A DNA stretch of 64,000 nucleotides from Tetrahymena elliotti 4EA. Its lineage: Eukaryota; Ciliophora; Oligohymenophorea; Hymenostomatida; Tetrahymenidae. The position numbers and the translations under genes are program-made. Location: contig JH720335.1 of assembly GCA_000231825.2 (NCBI GenBank), forward strand, positions 62,001-126,000, in the 5' to 3' direction. Shown here one piece after another: positions 1 to 11,343 of the stretch (positions are counted from its first letter, which is position 1; each line of letters begins with the position of its first letter). The notes below the pieces were generated by a model, which was given only the letters and a program-made list of their open reading frames with translations, did no database searches and was not told the DNA's origin.

Positions 1-2012
1 CTAAATAATTTTCAAATGAGACAATTAATAGAATTGTTATGATTATGAAGGAAGTACTTGTTTCTCCAAATGAAATTATTTTTAAAGAAAATTAAGTAGA
101 TGACTGTGCACTCTACTTAATAGAAAACGGTATAGTAGAAATATAAAATTAAAAGTAAGGATCAGAAACTTCAATTGTAATTAATACTTTGGCATAGAAT
201 TAATTATTTGGGGAGATATCATTATTTTCTGGGTTAAGCAGGACTGCAACTGCAAGAAGTGTGAACTTATCTACCCTTTACAAAATATCGAGATAAGATT
301 TAATTGATGTATTAAAACAGAATGATGAAGACTTCTAAAGATTTAAAATGATAAATGAGCAGATTATTTTTTATAAAGACTATTCTTCATTGGGTTTAGA
401 GTGTTATACATGCAAAAAGTAAGGCCATATAGCCTCACTGTGCTAACTTACTCATCTGCATAGAGATAGGTAATTTGTATCTTTGAGATCTTCATTCTCT
501 TTGTTTTAGTAAAGAGAAAAAAAAGAGAGGAGAAAGTCAAAGAAGTAAATTTATTGAAAGATGGATGATAAAAAATACTAAAATGAATTTTTTTAAATTT
601 AAAGAAAAGCAATCATTTTAAACAAAAAAGCTTATTTAGAAATCAAAAGAAGGTTGTTTTCTGATTAGAGTGATGACGATGATGAAGAGGATAGTTCTTT
701 TTAAACCAGGTATGATGAAGCTAATTAATATTAAGATGAGGATGATGACTCTAATTCAAATTATGACAAAACAAGCATGTCAAAATCAATGGAATATGTC
801 TTAGATGATGAAAATTTAGTTGAAAAAAATGTAAAGGAGTAAAGAAGTCGTTTATTCAATATTGATGACTATGAAAGAAATTCAGAATTATGTATTTCAA
901 GAGATTTAGAAAATTCTATGATACAGTCAAAAGCTCCTTCCAAAAAAAGATAAACAATAAAGCAGCCTTCAAAAGATGTTAATAAAGATGGTAATAGAGA
1001 TATTAATGGCGATGAATAGACAGAGAAGACAGAAAAAAAGATCATGAAAATGAATAAAAAAGCAAATAAAAAAATAGATAAATAATCATAAAAGATTGAA
1101 ATACGTCTATCATTAATAGAAAATAGTCCTATTTAGCAGTCTATGGAATCAACATAGCAAATTAGAAACAACTACAAAAAGAGGATAACTTCTAAATCAG
1201 AAAAAGATACTACTTCATTAGATTATAATTATTGTGATTAAAAAAGTGAATTGGATCTTAATTCTAAAATTTTAAATGCCACAAGGACAATAGATTATGG
1301 TGATAACGAACATAATTTATCATCAATAAATTATACTGAGATCGATAAACGAAGTGAGAGAAGCATTTCTACCAAAAATAAAAATTTTAACATAAGATTT
1401 TCTAGAGTATAAAATAATGATATGATGCTCTATAATATGAATAATAATGATGACTCGAAGAATTTGAGAATGAATAATAAAGAAAAAAAATCTACCGTTG
1501 CGAATAATGTTCATGAATTATATTTATAGCATCTCTCTCCCTATCAGTAGTAATAGGTATAATAGTCAACAGATAAAATATTTTAATTTAATTCAAATCA
1601 ATAAATTGACTATAACTAATACTAGCAAATGAACTAATAATAGCTATTCTAAAATCCAACCGAAAAAGATAGTAATATTATGGATAGTTTTGATAATTAG
1701 AAAGAATATTCTAAGTTCTTTCCTCATAATAATTTATCAAAAATTTTGGAAAAACTTAAGTCTTCGTTGAATGTAAGAAAAAATAAATCTAAAGTTCAAA
1801 ATCCTAACAAACTAAATCGTTTACTTCATGACATTAAAGCTGTAAAGGCTGTAAGGAGATTGAACCTTATTGTAACTGAAGAAAATAAACACAATTTACT
1901 TATTGAATGTAATCCTACATGTGTCGCATATGGTATAGGAGCTAGAGCTAATAACACCTAATTACCATTAAGAAAGAGTTATGATAAGCAGTCAATATTT
2001 GATATAGTTTGA
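1..2012 (+). CDS. Cyclic-nucleotide-gated-type cation channel, C-terminal part (partial)
   Basis: Open from the window edge in the frame of base 3 to TGA at 2010-2012, about 669 residues, no intron needed; the start and any membrane segments lie upstream. Residues about 1-115 (3-360) read as a cyclic-nucleotide-binding fold: a region with LIENGIVEI, the LFGEISLFSG turn, then SRTATARS with the arginine usual for the phosphate-binding cassette, and a closing helix. This is the layout of the C-terminus of CNG/HCN/KCNH channels, which open at the plasma or ciliary membrane; kinases and other proteins also carry the domain. Directly after it lies a CCHC knuckle, CYTCKKQGHIASLC (402-443), then a long low-complexity tail rich in D, E, N, Q and K with a basic end near 1746-1900. 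Domain call is firm; channel identity is inferred from the family and would need the missing 5' half. Confidence 0.75.
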
Positions 2013-2758
2013 AATAAATATTTTCTTAGCGATGAACAATTAGACAAAAGAAAAATTTATTTTCAGGTGGCCAAGTGGGTACGTGGGTGAGAATTATTGT
2101 CATTTTCATGTAACAAGAATTTAAGTTGCACAAAAAAAAAGATCACTCAGAAAAAAAAACAAAATTTTGTAAAAAGAAATAAATAAAAAATATGAGAATA
2201 GTAAAAAAATTATTTATATATTTGATGATATCTGATTTAATCAAATTAACTTTAGGTACTTTTTATTAAATAAAAATGTATAACTAACAAACAAACTCAA
2301 TAACTTCCTAACAAATTAACAAAATGATATTTTTTATAAATTAGTAAATTTTAATAAGATACTGTCAATTTTCATTTTAAAAATGAAAAAATATTATTAT
2401 TATTATTTGTGTAAATCCTCACAAAGGTTTCATCATTTATAAATATTTACTTTTTAATTTGATTTAATTTAATTTGTTTGGCGAATAGATAGAAAGATAG
2501 ATAGATCTGAATGTATTTAGAGTTTTAAAATTTTAAATAAAGGAAATCTGTCATTAAAAAAACAAACAAACAAAAAAGAAAAATTATTAAAAACAAAATT
2601 TTAAATCAATTTATTTTAAAGTAATTAATATTTGTTAAGTAAATAAGCAACTCATTAGTAAAAGTCAGTCACATTCTATACAAATAAACAAGAAAATAAA
2701 ATTTTCTCTAAAATAGAAATACTCCATTTAAGACATAATTTGAAAAGTAAAAAGAGAA
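2013..2758. other. Intergenic, no gene seen
   Basis: AT-rich spacer between two + strand genes. It holds GATA-type short repeats near 2485-2505 and a CAAA run near 2560-2575. In-frame TGA at 2741 just before the next ATG helps fix that start. Confidence 0.6.
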
Positions 2759-5700
2759 ATGAAGAAGTGGGAGGAATAGCAAAAGAATAAAGTTCATTAA
2801 TCTCGTATTAAAAATGTTAAAGCTGCTGTTTCTAATACGGGAGTGCGCAAATCTGGAAAACTCAATAAATCTTTAAATGATTCAAAATAAATATCATAAA
2901 TCAAAAGTCCAGTGCAACAAGGTGTAGCATATGAAAATTCAAATTCAATTAGCGATTACTATGAATCTGAAAAAAACAATTTTAATATGATACCATTGTA
3001 TAGAATTTTAAAGCTCTAAAATTTGTAGCAATATGCCAAGGAGTTAATATCTAGAGGATATGGTTATGATTTAAAAAAATTCAATTATTTAAGTTAAACC
3101 TAACTCGACGCTCTCCTCACTGAAATCAAAGTAACTAAATACTTTTGAAATATACAAAAATTTACAATTTATTTTATTAAAGCTTATAATTAAAATTATT
3201 TTTTTAATTTTAGATTTATCCAGGACATAAGACTAAATTAATTGATTTATTAGATTTAATATCTAATGAGATGATCCCAGAAATAGAAAATAATTCTATG
3301 TGGAATGCATTATCCCCAGGTAGCCAAGCATAAAATTATAATTAAACTCTATAATCTAGTGGAAAATCAATGAGTAAAGCAAACTCTGCCAAATATATTC
3401 CCTAAAAGCAACATTTATAATCCCTAGGAAATAAGCCTGCAACAACTAAAAATTCAAGGTAGTAGAATATCGTACCAAATCTGCAAAGAAAAAATTCATA
3501 GCCACATGTAGCTACCTAAAATAGAGCAAATCATCATATGTATTACTAGGGAAATTAAAGGTAAATCAAATCTCAAACCTCTCACATTAAGAAGCGTACA
3601 GGATAAAATATTGGTTATGATTACTTTATTGATAGCTAAGAAGACAATGATGGATATGATGAATTTTAAGAAGCTATAGAAAGCCTTGTGAATCAATACA
3701 ACTTTGCAAACAATCGTTAAGTTTTTAAAGAAAACAAATAGACTGATGAGTCTTTTAAAAATGTAAATTCATTTCAAAAACTTTATTTAAGAAAAATACA
3801 TATTTTTTTGCTTTAAATAAATTTTAGGAATTATAAGAATTAGATTTAGAGTTTGAACTAGAATAGAATATAGGATATAAAAATTAGGCTTAAATACGTG
3901 CAAAGCTAGATAAAGCTATCAATTAAGCAAATAAATCTTATTCTAAAACTTAAAGCAATTATGGAAGTGGAAATTCCATAATAAGTAATTCAGGTTCCAC
4001 TAAAAACGCATCCCTAAATAATTCAAAGACAAATCAAACTAGCTCAACAATAAGTGGAAGCTCAATAGGTTAGAAATCAATCAATAATTCTTAAACAACC
4101 AATACAAAATAATAAGCAGCCACTGTTACATGTAAATTATAATTCAAAAAAAGAAACAAGCAAACTAAATCTTTATTATTCAAATTATTTTAGAAACTAA
4201 ACCACAAAGCTCCTAGATATAAAAAAGGCCAAATAGCGGAACATAGAAGTCCCAAAGTATAAGCTAAACCTAGTCTTCAAGAGAATCAAATGATTAGTAT
4301 CATTAAAGGGCTATAAGTAATATTTAAACAACAAATTCTAAATAAGTAGAAAGAGATTTACCAAAAGCTAGTAAAAAAGATAGCTCAATAATTAGTCTTC
4401 CAACAAAAAAGCAAGAAGAAGAAAAATCTAAAATTTAGCAAAAAGAAAAAGAATTAGATTTGAAATAAAAGTAGGAAATAGAGAAGCTAAAATAAAAATT
4501 AGATGCAGGTAACAAAGGTTTAGCTTAAACAGCAAAAGATTTGGCTAATTAAATTTCACAATAAGAACAACCCTAATAAAATTAAAGTGGAATTCATAAG
4601 AAAGGTAGACCCCAAACAGCTAAATACTCAAGAAATGTACCTTATGTCTAAGATGACTAGTGTCTAATTGATGAATATGATGAAAACGATCAATTAGTTT
4701 TAAATTATAAATAAAATCGTTTAATCAAAAGCCTTATGAGAAACATTAAGAGTAAAAATGTAAAATAAAAAAGTTTTTTTTGTTTGATATTAAAAGATAT
4801 TTTTTAAATAATTAGGTTAACAGTGATGAATTAAACCCACAATTAGATTATGATACAATCAAGTAAATGTATATGTCTTTTGATGGTGGAAAATTGACTT
4901 CAACTTTAGTTAATTTAGATATAGAAGAAATGTGTTTCTGTTTTGCTTGTGCTATTTTGAAACATATTGAGCATGGAGAGGATGCAGAAAAAGCTTTCTA
5001 AAATATTAAAATGCATAATAACTTGCACTAAATTGATGAAGAACATGAAGATCATTATAGTAAAGAATAAAATTCATCTAAAAAAGTTAACAAATAAGAT
5101 ATTTCGATGGATAACTCTACAAGTCTTCATGATACTTCAGCTCAATCAAACACAAATAATCCTAATGCTAACAATATGCAGCATTAAATAAATTAACAAG
5201 CTATGCACCATTAATATAATGATACCTCACTAAATAGAACAACAAACCCTATTGAAGAGCCAACTATGATTCATGTATTTTTTAATCTTGTTATATTCAA
5301 TATGAAGTATTTACTTTATTTCATAATTAACTTTAGGATGATTACAATCAAAGTATCATAAATGCTGATGCAGAGAAATACTTGAAGGATGATGATTAGG
5401 ATTACAGATCAGCGGAAAGATAATTCCCATAATAGATGAGTATAAATAATGGAACTTTTAATTGGAAATAGAAAAAAAGTTTATCTGATATTAGTGAAAG
5501 AACTCATGAAGTTTCTCACTAGAATAATAAGTCTATTACAGTAGACTAATCAAATGAGTAATCATTAAACTAAAGAAATAATTTAACAAATGCAAATAGC
5601 AGAAAGTAGTTTGAATAGAGTCGTTAGGAAATGGAAGAAATATTAAAAGAATCACTTCTCATGAATGTGCGTGATAACTAAAGTTTGCGTCGTAGATTAG

Positions 5701-6740
5701 AAATTGAACATCATGATGATGAAAAAGATTTTTAATATACAGAAAACGAAGATGATGAGGATGAAACTAATTAAGATAATTATAATCTCAAGAAGAAAGG
5801 ATTCCAAAGTGGTAAATAAGATGTGACAAATTCTAAAACACCTTACGATGAATCACTTAATTTATATTTGGAAAAGAATCCTAACAGTGAGGATGAAGAT
5901 AATGAGTTTTTGTCATAAAATATTAATAAAAAATCCTCATAATAGATATAAAATAACAAGTATAATTTAGATGATACATAAAACTAAGAAAGAAGTTTAT
6001 AAGAGCCTGAGTCATTTAATCAAGATTACAACTAAGAAAATTATGAAGAAGTAGAAAGTGAAGGTGAAATTGAAGCTGATTAAGATCAATAAGAAATTCC
6101 AAACAATCAAGAAGCTGCTGAAACAGATAGCTAATTGAATTTCTCAACAATCTCTAGATACTCAATTGTTATTCCTAACGATAACATCTCAAATAAGAGA
6201 TTATTTGATAAGACTTACAACTATAAAGAAAATAGTGACTAAATATTCACTCAAAAGCCAACAAAAGAAACCATATAAAATTATTGTAAAAATGTATGCA
6301 TATCATGCTAATTGGAAAAGTAGATTCCAATTATTGCACTTGTTTACATAGAAAGGCTTTTGAATAATAGTGGATTCTATATGACCCCTAAAAACTGGAG
6401 AAAAGTCACAATAACATCTATGATTATGGCTTCCAAAATTTGGGATGATGAATCTTTTGAAAATAAAAACTTTTCATAAGCCTTCCCTATGTTTGATGTT
6501 ATACAAATTAATGAAATGGAAAGAGTCTTTTTAAATTTTATAGACTATAATTTGTACATTAAAGGAGCAGACTATGCAAAATATTATTTTATCTTAAGAG
6601 AATTTGCTCAAAAGAATAAAAAATCCTTCCCTTTAAGACCCTTAGATTTAAAAACCATCTTATACTTACAGAATAATGCAAATAGAGCTCAAAGCAACCT
6701 CAAAGAAATGTATTAAAACCCTCTTAACAAGAGTTTCTGA
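2759..6740 (+). CDS. Large low-complexity protein with C-terminal cyclin Y/PHO80-like cyclin box
   Basis: Six exons: 2759-3130, 3214-3762, 3828-4131, 4194-4759, 4816-5274, 5337-6740; 1217 residues. All introns are 56-83 nt, GT..AG, and phases agree throughout. The ATG is the first after an in-frame TGA at 2741. The first ~1070 residues are Q/N/S/K-rich with acidic stretches (for example 5695-6110) and no domain I can name. Residues about 1080-1176 form one cyclin box: IPIIALVYIERLLNNSGF, then NWRKVTITSMIMASKIWDD, then EMERVFLNFIDYNLYI and YAKYYFILREFA. The IWDD and YAKYYF.LR signatures fit cyclin Y/PHO80-type cyclins, which activate PCTAIRE/Cdk5/Pho85-class kinases, often at membranes or basal bodies. 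Partner kinase is not in this window. The huge N-terminal extension is unusual for the family, whose members are mostly 300-400 residues. Confidence 0.8.
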
Positions 6741-7290
6741 AAAACTAACAATAAAAATAAAAGCAAGGTAGCTTGCTTAGGTACTTTGTAATGCATACCT
6801 AATTAGTCAGAGAGCTAAGAAATATTTAATAAATAAATTATTTTAAAAAATAAACAGAAAGGAAAATTAAATTAATAGTTTCAATGAGTAAACATAAATA
6901 ATTAATTAAAATATACTTTGCATAATTGTTTACAAAAAAATTAAGATTTTTAAAGTGTTTATTTTTTTGTTAAATTTTTTAATTTAAATTATTTTTATTG
7001 ATTTTTTGTTAAAAACGAATAAGTAGATTTTCGTTTTTAGAACAAAATAATTCAAATCTAAATTCAATCACTTAATCATTAATTTAATCGTAGAAGTAGA
7101 TTACCAAATTTACTAAAATGATACAAAAAGTTCTAAAAAGTTCTGAAAAGAACAAAAAATTTTTTTCATTTAAAATTATTGATAGGGAAAGAAATATAAA
7201 AATAATAATGATTTTTGTTTGTCTGATTAGTTGAACAAATATTTTACAAAAATTTCATTTTAGTAATTTAAGTTATAATAGTATTTAATT
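6741..7290. other. Intergenic, no gene seen
   Basis: Convergent 3' ends of the cyclin gene (+) and the LITAF gene (-) face this AT-rich spacer. I see homopolymer A and T tracts only. Confidence 0.6.
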
Positions 7291-7629
7291 TCAGCATGGA
7301 CTGTGCTCTGAGTAGCCTATTTATATTTAACAGTTTGGGCATTTATGGTAAACATCTTAGCATTTATTTATGAAAAAAGGAACAAAGCAAATAAATATAG
7401 GAGTTAAAACACAGGCATATAAACAAGTCCATTTGTTAACCTCACATTTTACATCTGATTTTCCTATTTTTCTACAATTAGCACATAAAAATTCAGCACT
7501 TTAAAATTTTCCACTTAAATCGTTAGGAAGATCTGTAGGAGTTTAGTAGTGAATCTGATAATTACTTCTTTAATTATTCACATTTTAATGATGGTAAAGC
7601 TACTCTTATTCTTAATAATTGCTAGCCAT
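7291..7629 (-). CDS. LITAF-domain membrane-associated zinc protein
   Basis: Single exon on the minus strand, ATG at 7629-7627, TGA at 7293-7291, 112 residues. The first ~45 residues are Q/N/H/Y-rich. The rest is a full LITAF (SIMPLE) domain: an N-terminal LCANC knuckle, a central hydrophobic stretch (LYACVLTPIFICFVPFF) and a C-terminal HKCPNC knuckle. The domain folds as one zinc site split around an amphipathic, membrane-inserting segment, and family members sit on the cytosolic face of late endosomes or lysosomes. Length matches typical LITAF-like proteins (100-160 residues). It reads through several TAA/TAG glutamines and so is invisible to standard-code ORF finders. Exact cellular role here is not known. 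Confidence 0.8.
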
Positions 7630-8293
7630 TTTAGGCACAATTATAAAATTTCTATAATTTTTTAAAAGTTAACTTACTTAATTATTTTAATTCTTATAAT
7701 ACAAATACTTAATAACTATCAATTACAATATTTTTTATCTTTGTCTAAGAAAATAAGTTGAATTAATCAATAATTAAATTACTGGTGGTAACACATTTCT
7801 TAATTATCTAAATTGCTTAAAATAATTATTAATTTAAACCTTAAAAATTTTACAAATTGTTTTACTTATTTAAACATTTTTTTAATTTGTTAGATTTAAT
7901 TACAAACAAATTTATCTAATAATTTGTCAGCAACAACCTAAATAATATTTACGAACAATGACATAAGTTCTTTTTTGCAAGATTGTATGCTTATAATCTA
8001 ATAAAAAATGATCAAAATAAAAAGAACATTATTTTTAATAAATTTTTTAACTTTTAAAAGATTAAAAGATAATTTCTTTTAATTTTCAAATTTTAGTAAA
8101 AATGATTATTTTAGATTTTAATTTCAAATAAATAAGTAATGTTAGATAGAGTTTGTGATTGAAGTAATATATTTATTAATTTCCAGTTAATTAATTTATA
8201 ACTTCAAAATATTAACTTGATTATTATTAAATTTTTATATCTTTAAAAATATTTATTTTTACCAAATAATAAAAATCAATAGAATTTATAATT
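7630..8293. other. Divergent intergenic region, no gene seen
   Basis: Sits between the 5' ends of the LITAF gene (-) and the ARMC9-like gene (+), so it should contain both promoters. Strongly AT-rich; no motif stands out. Confidence 0.55.
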
Positions 8294-10372
8294 ATGAGCT
8301 CAAAAAAAACTAGTCAACAAAATATACCTGCTGCTTAAGCTTAGAAACAGCCAAATGAGTAGTAAAATAAAAACGGGTCAAACTAATAAAATTAGTAGCA
8401 ATAATAATAGTAGCAGTAGCAGTAGCAATAGCAATAGTAGCAGAATTAGTAGTAATAGCAAAATCAATAATAAAATGTGCAACAATAATAACCTGGCTAA
8501 TAGAATATACAATAAGCTTAGTAGTAATAGTAATAGCAAGTTCCATAAAAAAAGTAGGATTAAAATTAAAATAGTTAGGGATAGATGTATTAAAATTCAC
8601 CTTAATAGAATAAACCAACTAAGTTGCAAGAAAAGAAATCAAATTAAGCTATGGAAAATGCTGAAATTAATGAATACATAAAAAGTTTTTTAAAATATAA
8701 TTCATTTTAGAATACTTTAGAATGTTTTGAAGCTGAAATAAATGCTAAAAGAATGTCTAGTAAATTATAAGATAAAAAAGTATTGAAGGAGCCAAGTGCT
8801 GATTAAGAGAAGCCTCGTTTATATTAAATGTTGTAAAACGAAGCAACTAGAACTTCAAGAGAAAGAAAGTTAGAATAAAATATGAAAATACTAAATCAAA
8901 AATATCTTGAAATGCTTTAAGCTTCAAGAAGTTTGTTTTCTATTTCTGTGAAGCTTTTAACAGATTACATAGAAGCAAATCCTAAAAATGTAAAAATATT
9001 AAATAAGCATTGTTAAAATATATTAAAAATAATAAAAAGGAAGAGAAAATAGATGATTATAAGAGAAGCATTGGATAGTATAGAAGACTTGTTCTTGAAG
9101 AAGGAAAACCATCAGAAAAGTTACCTCCAAGCAATGATGTTATTCAGGAACTTAAAGAAAATATCTTAGATCTATCATAAAGAATTTACAATCAAACAAA
9201 GTAAAGAAATCAGGATGAAGAATAAAATTAATAGCAATAAGATAATGATTATGAAGACGAATAAAGTATAGAAGTTTTACAAAGGTAACTTAAATCAGAG
9301 TTGATAAAGCTTAGGCTATTATCATTAGAAACAGGTCAATCTCATAGATAAGATTATCTAAAAAGTCTTATCAAATTAGACATATTAGACATGGGTCATA
9401 TTGATAAACCATCTCACTTTGTTGTTACTAATTTGAATAAGTAATAATTCAACCAAAACTAACCTCCATATTCAAACTATTTATTATTTATTTTTATAAA
9501 TAAAGTTTTGACCATTTTGTAAAACATCAACTAATAGCTCTAATCAGCATTGTATGCTGTATAAGGTTAGGCAGATAGTATATTTTGGATAGAGATACTT
9601 AAAACATATTAATAAAGCTTATCATAAAAATTATGAAGGGATAAGAAAAAGGAAGTGTAACTTAAAGATTCTGTTTGGCTGTTTTACATAAAATATCCTT
9701 GCATGATGAGCTTGTTAATTTATTTTTAGAGGAAAAATTACATATATGGCTAGTAGATTTACTTAAAATGTCTATTTCTAGTGAAAATCAAAAAGATAAT
9801 AAATTACATGTGTTTGTTTTAGAATATGCAAGTGCTACTCTTGCAAACTTGCTCTCAGACGACTAAATAATGTCTACTTTTTATGGATAGCAATAGAACT
9901 AAGTTTAAGTAATTTCTTTTATTGTCATTAAAATATTAAATATTATTATGAATAAAAATAGTTTTTAGATGGACTTTTGAAGTGTCTTGACTTCTAAAAT
10001 TCTATTCAAGCAAATAAATTTATACTTAAATCTCTTAGCTACTTTACTAAAGATAAGTTTAACTAAGCTATATTAGAAACAAGCTATGATGAAAAGATAA
10101 ATTAATTTTTAGATTTAGTTTCAAAAAAGACAGATGAAGATTATAAAACTTAAGTATTGACTTATCATGCAAGAATATTTACAGCAGAAGTTAATAAGTA
10201 AATATTAGATATGGATTAAAAGGATGAATATGAAAGTGGTATGAAAAAGAAATATGACGAAAATGACGATAGTATTGATTATGGATATGATGATCCAGAC
10301 TAAGCAATAATATTTGAGCATTTTAATGATGAATTGACTGATGAATTACTGAAAGGTGTTTACAATAGATGA
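8294..10372 (+). CDS. ARMC9: ARMC9-like LisH/armadillo protein (basal body and cilium)
   Basis: Four exons: 8294-8989, 9040-9440, 9506-9908, 9962-10372; 636 residues, phases consistent. Residues 1-118 are a Q/N tract encoded by mixed CAA, CAG, TAA and TAG, with 17 glutamines in a row at 8393-8443. A LisH motif follows (residues about 121-153, NEYIKSFLKYNSFQNTLECF). The second half is armadillo repeats, for example SVTQRFCLAVLHKISLHDEL and LHIWLVDLLK, then LEYASATLANLL, which match the C-terminal ARM region of ARMC9 in order and spacing. ARMC9 acts at basal bodies and the ciliary tip and is a Joubert-syndrome protein in humans; ciliates carry homologues. It ends in an acidic stretch near 10240-10310. 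The polyQ tract is an addition to the family. Moderate doubt remains between ARMC9 and a close LisH-ARM relative. Confidence 0.82.
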
Positions 10373-11343
10373 ATTAAATACAAAATAATTTAAATTCGCT
10401 TATTTCCATTTATTTCTGTAAATATTTTATAAATTCAAACTTTTTTATTATTTTTCAATTAAAAAATAATAATTTAAATAAATTTATTCTAAACTAATTA
10501 AATAATTTTATCAAGTTTATGTTTATTCTATCTTTGTAAAAATCAGCAATAAAATAAGGATTTTAAAAATACCCTTCAATTAAATAATTTTATCAAGTTT
10601 ATGTTTATTCTATCTTTGTAAAAATCAGCAATAAAATAAATAATAATCATGTTTTTAATAATTTTCAAAAAAAATTCTTTTTTTTGGATTTTAAAAATAC
10701 CCTTCAATTAAATAATTTTTACTGTCTGAGCTAGAAGTCGCATATTATTATATATAACAGTATTCAACCTTTTATTAATTTAATTGTAAATTGCTTTATG
10801 ACAATTAATAAAAAGAAGATAAGTTGAAAGTTTTAATAGTAAATATTAAATTTATTATACATGAAGGAGAAATTATATAAAATTTTATATATAATAATAT
10901 ATTTTTTATAATAAGTATTATTTTTTATCTCTTAATTTATTTCTAACTTTTACATAACTAATACTGAACTTTTCTACAAAATAATCTAATTTAAAGGTTT
11001 TAATTATTACATATTGCTTTTTTTTGGAAAGGTTTAGAGAAATTATTTTCCTCAGTAAGATTTAAGTCATTTTTTATTTTAAAAACTAATTTATTTTAGT
11101 TAGATTTTTAGTATTTATTTATTTAGTGTGTATGTGTGTAGGATAGAGTTTTTTGAAATTCAATAAATATTATTATATAATTATCATTTTTTAAAAATTT
11201 GATTGACTTGTTTTTATCGATTTGTTTGTAGAGAGAGTTAAGATAGAGAATTGGAGTCTTTTTTAATCCTTATTTTTATTTATTCTTTTTTTCTTGCTTT
11301 CATAAGGCTTAATTGTAAAATTGTAATATGAAGAAATGAATAA
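10373..11343. other. Convergent intergenic region with an 82-bp tandem duplication
   Basis: Space between the 3' ends of the ARMC9-like (+) and Rb-like (-) genes. Apart from the duplication listed separately, it is AT-rich with no coding signal. Confidence 0.6.
10496..10719. repeat. Tandem duplication, 82-bp period, with a third partial copy
   Basis: A block starting AATTAAATAATTTTATCAAG at 10496 recurs at 10578 almost unchanged for about 62 bases. The linking block GGATTTTAAAAATACCCTTC (10558) recurs at 10686, followed by the first bases of the unit again (10706-10718). Near-identity of the copies suggests a recent event. Confidence 0.85.

Noticed and set aside
8310..8618. 102-codon minus-strand ORF rich in T, I and A
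   Set aside because: It is antisense to the polyglutamine tract of the ARMC9-like gene; its composition is the mirror of CAA/TAG/TAA codons.
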